Shown piece by piece: positions 27,947 to 35,896 of a stretch of DNA of 64,000 nt. Position numbers and translations under genes: made by a program. Within the stretch, counting starts at the first letter, position 1. Each line of letters begins with the position of its first letter. The notes beneath the pieces were generated by a model that was not told where the DNA came from, did not search any database, and saw only the letters and a program-made list of their open reading frames with translations. The stretch is from Pseudomonas entomophila. Lineage in GTDB: Bacteria > Pseudomonadota > Gammaproteobacteria > Pseudomonadales > Pseudomonadaceae. Where the stretch lies: the NCBI RefSeq assembly GCF_023277925.1, contig NZ_CP063832.1, positions 2,434,001-2,498,000 of the forward strand, read 5' to 3'.

Positions 27947-29569
27947 TCAGGAAAGGATGTTCTTCATCGAAAGGTGCCGCGCATACCACGGCCGTTGCGG
28001 CACCTTGCGCAGGAACCCGTCGATCTTGTCGTCCTCGCCAAAGGTGATACGCAAAGCCAGCTTCATGGTCTCGACATCCATCTCCACCGACTTGCCCGGG
28101 CGCGTGCCCGGCTGGGTGCTGCAACCATGGGTATCAGGCCCCAGCCAGGGGTCGTCGACCTCCACCCAGCGCCCCGGCGCGAACCAGGGCACGCCGTTGA
28201 CTTCCTGGCGCCGCACCTGGCCCGGATGGAAGCGCTCGTGAGCGCGGAACCAGTCGTCGATGCGGTCGTCAATCCAGCCATGGAACCCCCAGAACACCGG
28301 GTTGACGTGTGAGGAGAACGGGTCGCCGAGGAAATCGTTTTCACGTTCGAACCAGCGCGCGGCGAAGTCCGCCTGATCGCGGGCGAACGGCACGGGCGCG
28401 GCATTGTTCGGGTCGCGCGGCACCGACGCCCAGCACATGTGCAACCAATCGTGCAGGGTCATTTCCAGCTCCGAGCCGAAAGCCCCCAGCGACAGCTTCG
28501 ACAGGTACACCGGGTCCTGGTACTGCGACTCCCAGACCTGGAAGTTGCCACAGAAGGTCTCGCTGGCCTTGATTGCCGATACCCACTGGCCATAGGCATC
28601 GTCGCCCGGTGCCTGCCAGGCCGGAGGCACACAATAGCCGTCGTGGTTGTCGTGGTAACGAGCAAAGCCCAGGCGATCGAACTCGACATTGGGTTGCGGC
28701 AGCGGAAAACGCGGCCAGGAAGGCAAATCCTGCAAGGTACGTGCATACATCAGCATGTGCCGGTGCATGTACAGGAAGTCGATGCCGGAACCATTGCGAT
28801 GCTTGCGCGGGCCACGGGCGTCACGCTCGCGATCCCTCGGGCCGGGCTGCCAGCCCAGGCCGCGTAAGGCATTTTGCTTCTGCTCCGACAAGCGATGCCA
28901 TTTGTCCCGGGTCGCGTGCCACAGCTGGTGGAACAACCGGTGCTCGGCACCGATCACCCAGGCCTGCATCCGTGGGTTGTAGACGATGCGCTCGCGGGCC
29001 TCGGGGAACAGGCGCTTGACCGCGACGAAGCGGTTGTCCAGCTGGGGCATGGTCAACGGACGGTCCAGGCGCTGCAAGCGCCCACTCAAGGTGCCCGTGC
29101 CGGCATTGGCGAAACGCCCCCACACCTCGTCCAGGCTGGCCACGCATTCGTAGACCGAGCGGCCGCGCGCGTCGACCAGGCGCCAGCGCACTTCACGCGA
29201 ACTGGCGCCGACCAGGTCGCCCAGCACGCGGTAGGCGGGCTCCCCGTCACAGCGCAGACGCTCACCGGTATCGACGTAACCGCGCAAGCCACGGCCCTTG
29301 GTGGCCACATCGAAAAACACTTCCAGGCCCTTAGCGGGCAAACCCTCTATGCCGGCGTCGGCGCCTTCGAGGCGCAGGTCCCAAACCCCACGCAACCGAT
29401 CCGCCAGCACCTGGCCGGAATAGTCGGCCAGTTCGACGCTCGCCTCACCGGGTGTGACGATGTCGTCCTCCGGGTCATGGGTCAGCTTTTTGTGCGCGTA
29501 GTAGGCAGCCGTGCCCGTGGCGCCCGCCACGGCCAGGCCCGCGATGAATCCTCGTCGAGAAATTGTCAT
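27947..29569 (-). CDS. pvdP: Pyoverdine maturation tyrosinase PvdP
   Basis: Periplasmic copper tyrosinase that oxidises ferribactin during formation of the fluorescent pyoverdine chromophore. The 540-residue protein starts with a twin-arginine signal (TISRRGFIAGLAVAGATG). Its N-terminal half (about 40-190) fits the beta-barrel domain of PvdP. The C-terminal half is a tyrosinase with His-rich copper-site motifs FLYMHRHMLMY, LHDWLHMCW and SSHVNPVFWGFHGWIDD. Length is close to the known PvdP (about 540 aa). A perfect PvdS box lies 48 bp upstream. In other P. putida strains pvdP is followed by pvdMNO and related genes; here a reductase gene is divergent from it. Confidence 0.92.
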   Translation of the reverse strand: MTISRRGFIAGLAVAGATGTAAYYAHKKLTHDPEDDIVTPGEASVELADYSGQVLADRLRGVWDLRLEGADAGIEGLPAKGLEVFFDVATKGRGLRGYVDTGERLRCDGEPAYRVLGDLVGASSREVRWRLVDARGRSVYECVASLDEVWGRFANAGTGTLSGRLQRLDRPLTMPQLDNRFVAVKRLFPEARERIVYNPRMQAWVIGAEHRLFHQLWHATRDKWHRLSEQKQNALRGLGWQPGPRDRERDARGPRKHRNGSGIDFLYMHRHMLMYARTLQDLPSWPRFPLPQPNVEFDRLGFARYHDNHDGYCVPPAWQAPGDDAYGQWVSAIKASETFCGNFQVWESQYQDPVYLSKLSLGAFGSELEMTLHDWLHMCWASVPRDPNNAAPVPFARDQADFAARWFERENDFLGDPFSSHVNPVFWGFHGWIDDRIDDWFRAHERFHPGQVRRQEVNGVPWFAPGRWVEVDDPWLGPDTHGCSTQPGTRPGKSVEMDVETMKLALRITFGEDDKIDGFLRKVPQRPWYARHLSMKNILS

Positions 29570-29617
29570 TGCGCCTCAGTCCATTCCCGCCAAGCGGCGG
29601 TTGCTATCCAAGCTAGG

Positions 29618-29641
29618 ACGTAGGCTGGGGCGGAAAATTTA
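29618..29641 (-). promoter_or_regulatory. PvdS iron-starvation box of pvdP
   Basis: On the minus strand TAAAT (29641-29637), 16 bp, CGT (29620-29618). Exact consensus, pointing towards pvdP, whose start is at 29569. Confidence 0.85.
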
Positions 29642-29659
29642 GCGCTAACCGGGCACGCC

Positions 29660-29683
29660 TAATTCAAGCCCTCGCACACTCGT
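29660..29683 (+). promoter_or_regulatory. Probable PvdS box of the siderophore-interacting protein gene
   Basis: TAATT (29660-29664), 16 bp, CGT (29681-29683): one mismatch to TAAAT-N16-CGT. It faces the reductase gene, which starts 36 bp further on, and is back-to-back with the pvdP box. Confidence 0.6.
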
Positions 29684-29719
29684 CTGATCAGTACCCCCCC
29701 TACCGACAGAGGTACGACC

Positions 29720-30652
29720 ATGACCTCCCTGCTCTCCCGGTTGATGCGCCCCACCAAGGCGACCCCCTACCGGATCTTCGATGTCCAGCTGAAAGCCATC
29801 GAGCCCCTGAGCCCGTCCCTGTGCCGCTTCGTCTTCACCGGCCCGGAGGTGGCGCACATGAACACCCTGGCCCCGGACCAGCGCATCAAGCTGTTCTTCC
29901 CAACACCCGCCGGGCAACCGCCACGCCTGCCCAAGGATGGCCAGTGGCAACAGGCGCGTCGTGACCTTGCGCCTCAGGACACACCACCCATGCGCACCTA
30001 CACCATCCGCGCCCTACGCCGTGAAGCCTGCGAGGTGGACGTGGACTTCGTGCTGCATGGCGTGAACGGGCCGGCGTCGGCCTGGGCGACCCAGGCCAAG
30101 GTCGGCGACCGCCTGCAGATGGTCGCGCCGAACCTGGCCTATACCGATGATCCGGGTGGTTACGAATGGAAGCCTCCACGCAGCGCCCGGCGCATCCTGC
30201 TGATTGGCGACGAAACCGCACTGCCGGCCATCGCCGGCATCCTCGAGCACCTGGCGCAGGACGCCGCCGACCTGCCTGTGGAAACGTTCATCGAGGTGCC
30301 GCTGGAAGAGGACTGCGTAGCCCTTCGCCATAGCCCGGCCACCCGCTTGCACTGGCTGCCCCGCGATCTGCTGCGCTGCGGCCACGGCCAGGCGATGCGC
30401 CATGCCGTGCGCGAACTGGCCAGCCTGCCCAGCGTCCGCGCCAGTGGTTCGGTGGAGTTGGAGGAAGTGGACATAGACCAGCGTATTCTCTGGGAGCTGG
30501 CGAGTGGCGAGGGTGGCGATTTCTATGCCTGGATCGCCGGTGAATCGGCAACCGTGATGGATATCCGCCGCTTCTTGATCAAGGAGCGCGGCCTGCCACG
30601 TGAAAGCCTGACACTGATGGGCTACTGGCGCGACGGCCGCACATTCGATTGA
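29720..30652 (+). CDS. Siderophore-interacting protein (FAD-dependent ferric-siderophore reductase)
   Basis: A 310-residue SIP/ViuB-family flavoprotein that would release iron from ferric siderophore by reduction in the cytoplasm. It has a beta-barrel FAD domain with the RTYTIR motif, an NAD(P)H-binding half with ILLIGDETALPAIAGILEHL, and the family C-terminal stretch FYAWIAGESATVMDIRRF. GAGGT precedes ATG 29720. Pyoverdine iron is classically released in the periplasm by the Fpv system, so a cytoplasmic reductase inside this cluster suggests another siderophore or an accessory route. It is back-to-back with pvdP and convergent with pvdH. Confidence 0.9.
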   Translation: MTSLLSRLMRPTKATPYRIFDVQLKAIEPLSPSLCRFVFTGPEVAHMNTLAPDQRIKLFFPTPAGQPPRLPKDGQWQQARRDLAPQDTPPMRTYTIRALRREACEVDVDFVLHGVNGPASAWATQAKVGDRLQMVAPNLAYTDDPGGYEWKPPRSARRILLIGDETALPAIAGILEHLAQDAADLPVETFIEVPLEEDCVALRHSPATRLHWLPRDLLRCGHGQAMRHAVRELASLPSVRASGSVELEEVDIDQRILWELASGEGGDFYAWIAGESATVMDIRRFLIKERGLPRESLTLMGYWRDGRTFD

Positions 30653-30665
30653 TGCGCCGCTTCCC

Positions 30666-30727
30666 GTAGGAGCCAGCCTTGCTGGCGAACGGCTGTGTTC
30701 CCGTTCGCCAGCAAGGCTGGCTCCTAC
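30666..30727. repeat. Perfect 27-bp REP inverted repeat, terminator-like
   Basis: Arms at 30666-30692 and 30701-30727 are perfectly complementary around an 8-nt loop. It lies between the convergent reductase gene and pvdH, 14 bp from each stop codon. It is two REP units fused head to head and probably ends both transcripts by structure. Confidence 0.9.
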
Positions 30728-30740
30728 AGATTGCGTGCAG

Positions 30741-32135
30741 TCAGCCGACCGCGGCGGCCACGGCCTCGGCGAACCGCCCGGCGACGTCGTCGATCTGCTC
30801 AGCACTGATGATCAGCGGCGGCAGGAAACGCACCACCGCGCCATGTCGGCCGCCCAGTTCGAGAATCAAGCCACGGCGCAGGCATTCGCGCTGTACCTTC
30901 GGCGCCAGGGTCCGGCACGCCGGCGGATGCCCCAGCGCATCGGCCTCACCCGCCGGGTCGACCAGTTCGACACCGAGCATCAACCCACGCCCACGGATAT
31001 CCCCCAACTGCGGATAGTCCCGCTGCAAGCGCTGAAGATGCCCACGCAGTCGCTGCCCCATGGCTTCGGCATGCTCGCAGAGGCGATGCTCGACCAGGTA
31101 GTTCATCACCGCCGACCCCGCCGCCATGGCCATCTGGTTGCCCCGGAAAGTACCCGCATGGGCACCCGGCGACCATGTGTCCAACCAGTCACGGTAGACC
31201 ATCACCGCCAGCGGCAGGCTGCCACCGATGGCCTTGGACAACGTGACCACGTCCGGCACGATCCCGGCGTGCTCGAAAGCGAACATTTTCCCGGTACGGG
31301 CGAAACCACTCTGAATCTCGTCGACAACCAGTGCCACGCCGGCCTGCTCGGTGATCCGCCGCAAGCCGCGCAGCCATTCGATATCGGCCGGGATCACCCC
31401 ACCCTCGCCCTGCACCACCTCGACGATCACCGCCGCCGGCAAGGCCACGCCGGCCTCGGGGTCGTTCAGCAGGTTCTCCAGGTAGTGCAGGTTGGCGCGA
31501 ACGCCCGCCTCGCCGCCCAGGCCGAACGGGCAACGGTAGTCGTAGGGGTACGGCAGGAATTGCACGCCATTGCTCAGCAACGCCCCCAACGGCTTCTTCG
31601 GCCCCAGGCTGCCCATCAGGCTCAGGGCGCCCTGGGTCATGCCGTGGTAGCCGCCCTGGAACGCCAGCACCGTGCTGCGCCCGGTGGCGGTGCGCACCAG
31701 CTTGAGCGCCGCTTCCACGGCGTCGGTGCCGGTGGGGCCGCAAAACTGGATCTTCGCCTCGTGGCGCAGGGGCTCGGGCAGCAGGCCGAACAGGTCTTGC
31801 ACGAACTGGTCCTTGACCGGCGTGGTCAGGTCGAGGGTGTGCAGCGGCAGCTCATCGGCCAGCACCCGCTGGATCGCCTCGACCACCACCGGATGGTTGT
31901 GCCCCAGGGCCAAGGTCCCGGCGCCTGCCAGGCAGTCGATGAACTGACGGCCCTCGACATCCTCCACGTGAATGCCCCGGGCGCGCTTGAGCGCCAGCGG
32001 AATGCGTCGTGGATAGCTACGGGCATTGGATTCCTGTTGCTGCTGGCGCAGCAGCAGCGGTGAGTCCGCGAATTCGTACAGGGCCTGCGGCGCGGAGGCC
32101 GGCAGCGCCTGGGCAAGGCTGGAAACGGTCGACAT
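30741..32135 (-). CDS. pvdH: Diaminobutyrate-2-oxoglutarate transaminase
   Basis: PLP enzyme that makes L-2,4-diaminobutyrate from aspartate semialdehyde, a precursor built into the pyoverdine chromophore. The class III aminotransferase shows LAGAGTLALGHNHP, FCGPTGTDAVEAALKLVRTA, LVVDEIQSGFARTGKMF and the PLP lysine in VTLSKAIGGSLPLAVM. I choose ATG 32135 (MSTVSSLAQALP, 464 aa). The longer frame from 32207 would begin only 11 bp below the -10 part of the PvdS box at 32218-32241, leaving almost no leader. The box predicts control by PvdS. Confidence 0.93.
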   Translation of the reverse strand: MSTVSSLAQALPASAPQALYEFADSPLLLRQQQQESNARSYPRRIPLALKRARGIHVEDVEGRQFIDCLAGAGTLALGHNHPVVVEAIQRVLADELPLHTLDLTTPVKDQFVQDLFGLLPEPLRHEAKIQFCGPTGTDAVEAALKLVRTATGRSTVLAFQGGYHGMTQGALSLMGSLGPKKPLGALLSNGVQFLPYPYDYRCPFGLGGEAGVRANLHYLENLLNDPEAGVALPAAVIVEVVQGEGGVIPADIEWLRGLRRITEQAGVALVVDEIQSGFARTGKMFAFEHAGIVPDVVTLSKAIGGSLPLAVMVYRDWLDTWSPGAHAGTFRGNQMAMAAGSAVMNYLVEHRLCEHAEAMGQRLRGHLQRLQRDYPQLGDIRGRGLMLGVELVDPAGEADALGHPPACRTLAPKVQRECLRRGLILELGGRHGAVVRFLPPLIISAEQIDDVAGRFAEAVAAAVG

Positions 32136-32217
32136 CGGAAAAGTCCTCGCAAGCAAGCGAAAGTGCCCGCCACGCGCCCTGTAACCGGATGTGTGTCGGG
32201 TGGTCATCGCTTGGAAA

Positions 32218-32241
32218 ACGCTTCAGCGAGGAAAGGATTTA
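32218..32241 (-). promoter_or_regulatory. PvdS iron-starvation box of pvdH
   Basis: On the minus strand TAAAT (32241-32237), 16 bp, CGT (32220-32218), exact consensus, 83 bp before the chosen pvdH start. Confidence 0.85.
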
Positions 32242-32292
32242 GCGGCTAATGCGGGATTTGTGATGCCTTTGACCACGGGGGTGCCTGCTACC

Positions 32293-32319
32293 TGTAGGAG
32301 CCGGCTTGCCGGCGAATGG
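32293..32319. repeat. REP palindrome
   Basis: A 27-bp GTAGGAGCCGGCTTGCCGGC-type unit between pvdH and the histidine kinase gene. Confidence 0.8.
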
Positions 32320-32339
32320 GCCAGGGCAGGCAACACCGT

Positions 32340-33662
32340 TCAGCCGCCCGCACGCGCCGGCACCTGCAACCTCACCCGCAAGCCATCGGCCTGGCTGTCG
32401 AAGCGCAGGCTGCCCGCGCAACGCTGGACAATCGCCTGGACAATCGCCAACCCCAGCCCGCACCCACCGCTCTGGCCATTGCGCCAGAAGCGCTCGGTCA
32501 GGTGCTGCAGGTCCTCCTGCGCGATACCCGGTCCATGGTCACGCACCAGGAAGTCCACCTGCCCGTCCAGCGCCTGCACCTCCAATTCCACCGCCGCATC
32601 GCCACCATGGCGCAAGGCGTTGTCCAGCAAGTTACGCAAGGCAGCCACCGCCAGCGGCGCTGGCATCCCGAGGTAGACCTTGGCGGCATCCTCCGGCAGA
32701 CGCAGCAGAATGCGCCGGTTGTCACCACCACCTGCATCCTGGATCGCCTGCAGCGCCACCTGCTCGGCGCTGCACCGCACGCCATCGTCGAACGACAGGC
32801 TGCCCTCGACCCGCGCCAGCATCAGCAACTGCTCCAGCGTGCGGTGCATGCGATCAGCCCCCTGCTCGGCATGCTCCAGGGCCTGCTCGCGTACCGCGCC
32901 ATCGGTCATCCGCGCCACTTGCAGGTGGGTCTTGATCGCGGTCAGCGGGCTGCGCAGCTCGTGGGCGGCATCGTCGGTGAGCCGGCGCTCGCGCTCGATG
33001 GTCTGGGCGATGCGCAGGAACAGCTGGTTCTGGGTGTCGAGCAACGGTTGCAGCTCGCCGGGCAGGCCGGCCACCTGCAACGGCTCGACACTATCCGCGC
33101 GCCGCCTGCGCAAGGCGTCACGCATGCGGTTGAGCGGTTCCAGGCCCTTGCCCAGGCCAATCCACAGCAGCCCCAGGCTGCCCAGTAGCGCCATCAGCAC
33201 CGGCGCCGATGCCGCCAACAGGATCGACTGGTTCAGCGCTTCGCGCTCCAAGTGGCGATCGGCGGTGGTGATGCGCACATCGCCATGGTTGTAGGTGAAG
33301 GTTCGCCATGAGGCACCGTCGATGGTCTGGTCGCGGAAACCGCTGCGCTGGTCGTCCATCGTGCCGTCGTGCTTGTGGTTACTGGCCAGGATCTCACCGC
33401 GCAGCGAGCTCACCTGGCAGGCCATGCCGTCCGGCACGCTGAATTGGTCGGCGGAAAAATGCGCATCCTGCCCCTTGGCCGTCAACGGCTGCGGCAACTG
33501 GTCGATCAGCCCGGCCACCATGCGCGCCGACGCCACCAGGCGTTGGTCGAGGGAAAACATCATCTGCTGGCGCAGGTCGCGCAGCATCCACGCTGCCGCC
33601 AGCACCCAGATGACGATGAAGGCGCTGCCGAGGATCAACGACAGGCGTACGCGCAAGCTCAC
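32340..33662 (-). CDS. Two-component sensor histidine kinase, QseC-like
   Basis: A 440-residue membrane kinase. It has a first transmembrane helix (LILGSAFIVIWVLAAAWML), a periplasmic sensor region of about 130 residues, a second helix (ILLAASAPVLMALLGSLGLL), the H-box AAHELRSPLTAIKTHL and the N/G boxes NLLDNALRHGG, VRDHGPGI and GCGLGLAIVQAI. The layout matches the QseC/PmrB/TctE group. It overlaps its response regulator by 4 bp (ATGA). The signal is not predictable from the sequence. No obvious target operon lies beside it, though pvdH is the next gene downstream on the same strand. Confidence 0.9.
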   Translation of the reverse strand: MSLRVRLSLILGSAFIVIWVLAAAWMLRDLRQQMMFSLDQRLVASARMVAGLIDQLPQPLTAKGQDAHFSADQFSVPDGMACQVSSLRGEILASNHKHDGTMDDQRSGFRDQTIDGASWRTFTYNHGDVRITTADRHLEREALNQSILLAASAPVLMALLGSLGLLWIGLGKGLEPLNRMRDALRRRRADSVEPLQVAGLPGELQPLLDTQNQLFLRIAQTIERERRLTDDAAHELRSPLTAIKTHLQVARMTDGAVREQALEHAEQGADRMHRTLEQLLMLARVEGSLSFDDGVRCSAEQVALQAIQDAGGGDNRRILLRLPEDAAKVYLGMPAPLAVAALRNLLDNALRHGGDAAVELEVQALDGQVDFLVRDHGPGIAQEDLQHLTERFWRNGQSGGCGLGLAIVQAIVQRCAGSLRFDSQADGLRVRLQVPARAGG

Positions 33663-34342
33663 GACGACACCTCCTGCGGCGCCTGCGCCGGCCCCAGGCG
33701 GTAGCCCAGGCCACGCACGGTCTCGACGATGCCGTTACCGAGCTTGCGGCGTAGATGGTGGATATGCACGTTGAGGGCGTTACTCTCGACCTCGTCGCTG
33801 AAGCCATACACGCAGTCTTTCAATTGCTCGCTGGAGAGCACCCGCCCCGGGTTCTGCAGCAATGCCTGGAGCAGCGCCTGCTCGCGTCGCGACAAGTCCA
33901 CCGGCGCGCCAGCCAAAGTTGCCACGCAGCTGCTGGGGTCATAGCACAGCGGCCCGTGCTCGATCACATTGACCGCCCGCCCCGCCACCCGGCGCAGCAA
34001 GGTGTGCAGCCGCGCCGCCAGTTCACGCAGGTCGAACGGCTTGAGCAGGTAATCATCGGCCCCCGCCTGCAACCCATCGACCCGATCGGTGACCGCGTCG
34101 CGCGCGGTCAGCACCAGCACCGGCAGCGTCTCGCCCTGCTGGCGCAGACGGCGCAGCAGTTTCAGGCCATCTTCGTCGGGCAGCCCCAGGTCGAGGATCA
34201 TCACGTCGAACTGCGCGGCCTGGAGCATCTGCCGCGCCTGCGACGCGCTCGCCACCCGGTCCACGGTCAGGCCCTGGGCCGAGAGCCCGGCGCAGATGCC
34301 GCTGGCGATCAGGTCGTCGTCCTCGCAGAGCAGAACGTGCAT
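33659..34342 (-). CDS. OmpR-family response regulator, QseB-like
   Basis: A 227-residue regulator from ATG 34342 (CAGGAG eight bases upstream). The receiver domain has the acidic pair in CEDDDLI, the phospho-acceptor Asp in VMILDLGLPDEDG and Lys in DDYLLKPFD. The C-terminal winged helix has VDLSRREQALLQALLQNPG and NALNVHIHHLRRKLG, and ends VRGLGYRL. It is the partner of the overlapping kinase gene downstream. Confidence 0.92.
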   Translation of the reverse strand: MHVLLCEDDDLIASGICAGLSAQGLTVDRVASASQARQMLQAAQFDVMILDLGLPDEDGLKLLRRLRQQGETLPVLVLTARDAVTDRVDGLQAGADDYLLKPFDLRELAARLHTLLRRVAGRAVNVIEHGPLCYDPSSCVATLAGAPVDLSRREQALLQALLQNPGRVLSSEQLKDCVYGFSDEVESNALNVHIHHLRRKLGNGIVETVRGLGYRLGPAQAPQEVSS

Positions 34343-34479
34343 GGGGAAATCTCCTGGGGTGGGGGAAGCTGGCATTGCACAGGGTAGTGATTAAGGGGGG
34401 ATTATGACCCCTGGCGCGGGATTCGTCGCGGGGTGCTCCGGATTGGGCATTGGCGGACTGCAGCCTTGCAGCGCTGTTG

Positions 34480-34641
34480 GGATCGAGCGCCGCTGCGCGG
34501 ATGAATCCGCCCCTACACAGGGCATGATTGCCCGCCTTGTTGGCACGACGCTATATTTCGACTGGCGCCTTGCACCAAAGCTGGCAACCATGGCCTGTAG
34601 GAGCGGATTCATCCGCGATGCGCCGCACAGCGGCGCCAATC
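34480..34641. repeat. Inverted pair of extended REP-like units
   Basis: Two inverted copies (about 34480-34518 and 34596-34641) share GTAGGAGCGGATTCATCCGC-type cores and flanking GCGCCGC hairpins. They occupy most of the 366-bp gene-free stretch 34343-34708, which has no other recognisable feature. Confidence 0.75.
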
Positions 34642-34708
34642 TCAACCGCGCTACAACCCCTTCGTCGAGCCCCTCGCAAGCGCCGGGTTAGAGGCTGGAA
34701 ATGATCAA

Positions 34709-35089
34709 ATGAACGATACCTATCAGGGCAGTTGCCTGTGCACGGCGGTACGCTATGAATTGCAGACCGCGCCAAAGGCGGTGAGCCATTGCCATTGCAG
34801 CCAGTGCCGCAAGGGGCATGGCGCGCTGTTCGCCACTTATGGCAGCGTGCCTCGCGGTGCACTGCGGATACTGGAAGGGGCTAGCCATCTCAGCGAATAC
34901 CGCTCGTCCGAATCGGTGCTGCGCACGTTCTGCGCACGGTGCGGGTCGTCCTTGTTCTGGTACCACTCGCAGGGCGGATTCGCCGACTGGATCTCCATCG
35001 CGCTGGCTACACTCGACACGCCCTTTACGCCAGAAAAGCAGAAACACATCCATCGCGAATCAAAGGTTCACTGGTACCCACACACCTGA
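34709..35089 (+). CDS. GFA-family (glutathione-dependent formaldehyde-activating-like) protein
   Basis: A 126-residue zinc protein of the GFA/CENP-V family. The metal-binding cysteines are visible in GSCLCTAVRY, HCHCSQCRKGHG and TFCARCGSSLFW. Proteins of this type add glutathione to formaldehyde or related adducts in some bacteria, but most members, including this one, have no assigned substrate. The gene stands alone between a REP pair and a NUDIX gene on the other strand. Confidence 0.88.
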   Translation: MNDTYQGSCLCTAVRYELQTAPKAVSHCHCSQCRKGHGALFATYGSVPRGALRILEGASHLSEYRSSESVLRTFCARCGSSLFWYHSQGGFADWISIALATLDTPFTPEKQKHIHRESKVHWYPHT

Positions 35090-35157
35090 GCGCAAATCAC
35101 CGGACAAGGATGAACGACATGCTATCGGGGACGGTGGCCTTGGTTGAAGATCGCCCG

Positions 35158-35598
35158 CTAGGCACATACCTGGCCTTGCCAAATTCCCTTCGCTGCCAGC
35201 GTTTCGCACAAATAGGCCAGCGCTCGCTGGAAGACCGGATGACAGTCCGCATAGGGCAACTGATCGAGTGGTGCCCAGAAAAACTCGAAAACGTGGCCAT
35301 GGTCGTCCAGGGTCTGATGAGACCATTGCTCGGGCAGTGCCGCTTGCGCCTGGCACAGTTGGAACGACCAGATCTGATCGAGGTGTCCGGACGCCCAGCA
35401 ACCCAGGTCATCCTTGATCATTGCAACATCGATGCCCGACTCCTCCGCCAACTCGCGCAAAGCGGCCTCATTCGGTGTCTCGCCCTGTTCGATGGTGCCC
35501 TTTACCAGTTGCACCCCGGACAAAGGATGGAGAAACAGAAGCATTCGGGGCTGTGAAGTGGATGAGAGCACTACGGCACAAGCCTTGTCTGGCAGCAT
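35158..35598 (-). CDS. NUDIX hydrolase
   Basis: A 146-residue NUDIX protein. The Nudix box GTIEQGETPNEAALREL continues AEESGI and fits GX5EX7REUXEEXGU exactly, so metal-dependent pyrophosphohydrolase activity is expected. The substrate is not predictable. It is convergent with the GFA gene and has no operon partners. Confidence 0.88.
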   Translation of the reverse strand: MLPDKACAVVLSSTSQPRMLLFLHPLSGVQLVKGTIEQGETPNEAALRELAEESGIDVAMIKDDLGCWASGHLDQIWSFQLCQAQAALPEQWSHQTLDDHGHVFEFFWAPLDQLPYADCHPVFQRALAYLCETLAAKGIWQGQVCA

Positions 35599-35728
35599 GG
35601 CGACGCCCTTTTCAGCAATGATGGCGGGCCATCATACGCCCCAGCGCCCAGCCAACCGGTGTCCATGCTTGGATGGGGCCTCGGGACAGCATTAGGTCTC
35701 CCTGTCATTCGTTACCTTGGATGGGCCC

Positions 35729-35752
35729 TGTTCGCCAGCAAAGCCGGCTCCT
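35729..35752. repeat. REP palindrome, degraded
   Basis: TTCGCCAGCAAAGCCGGCTC followed by CTGC, a mismatched REP unit in the 298-bp gap before the acyltransferase gene. Nothing else is recognised in that gap. Confidence 0.6.
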
Positions 35753-35896
35753 GCGCATTGCGGCCGCGATGAGACTTCTGGCAAGCGGCTTGGAGGGATG
35801 CCACGAGCGAGCCACTGCCAAGCACTCGATATCACTGTAGAATCTCGCCCTTTTGGCAGACCGCCAGACGATATGCCGGTACTCCGGAAGGTACTC

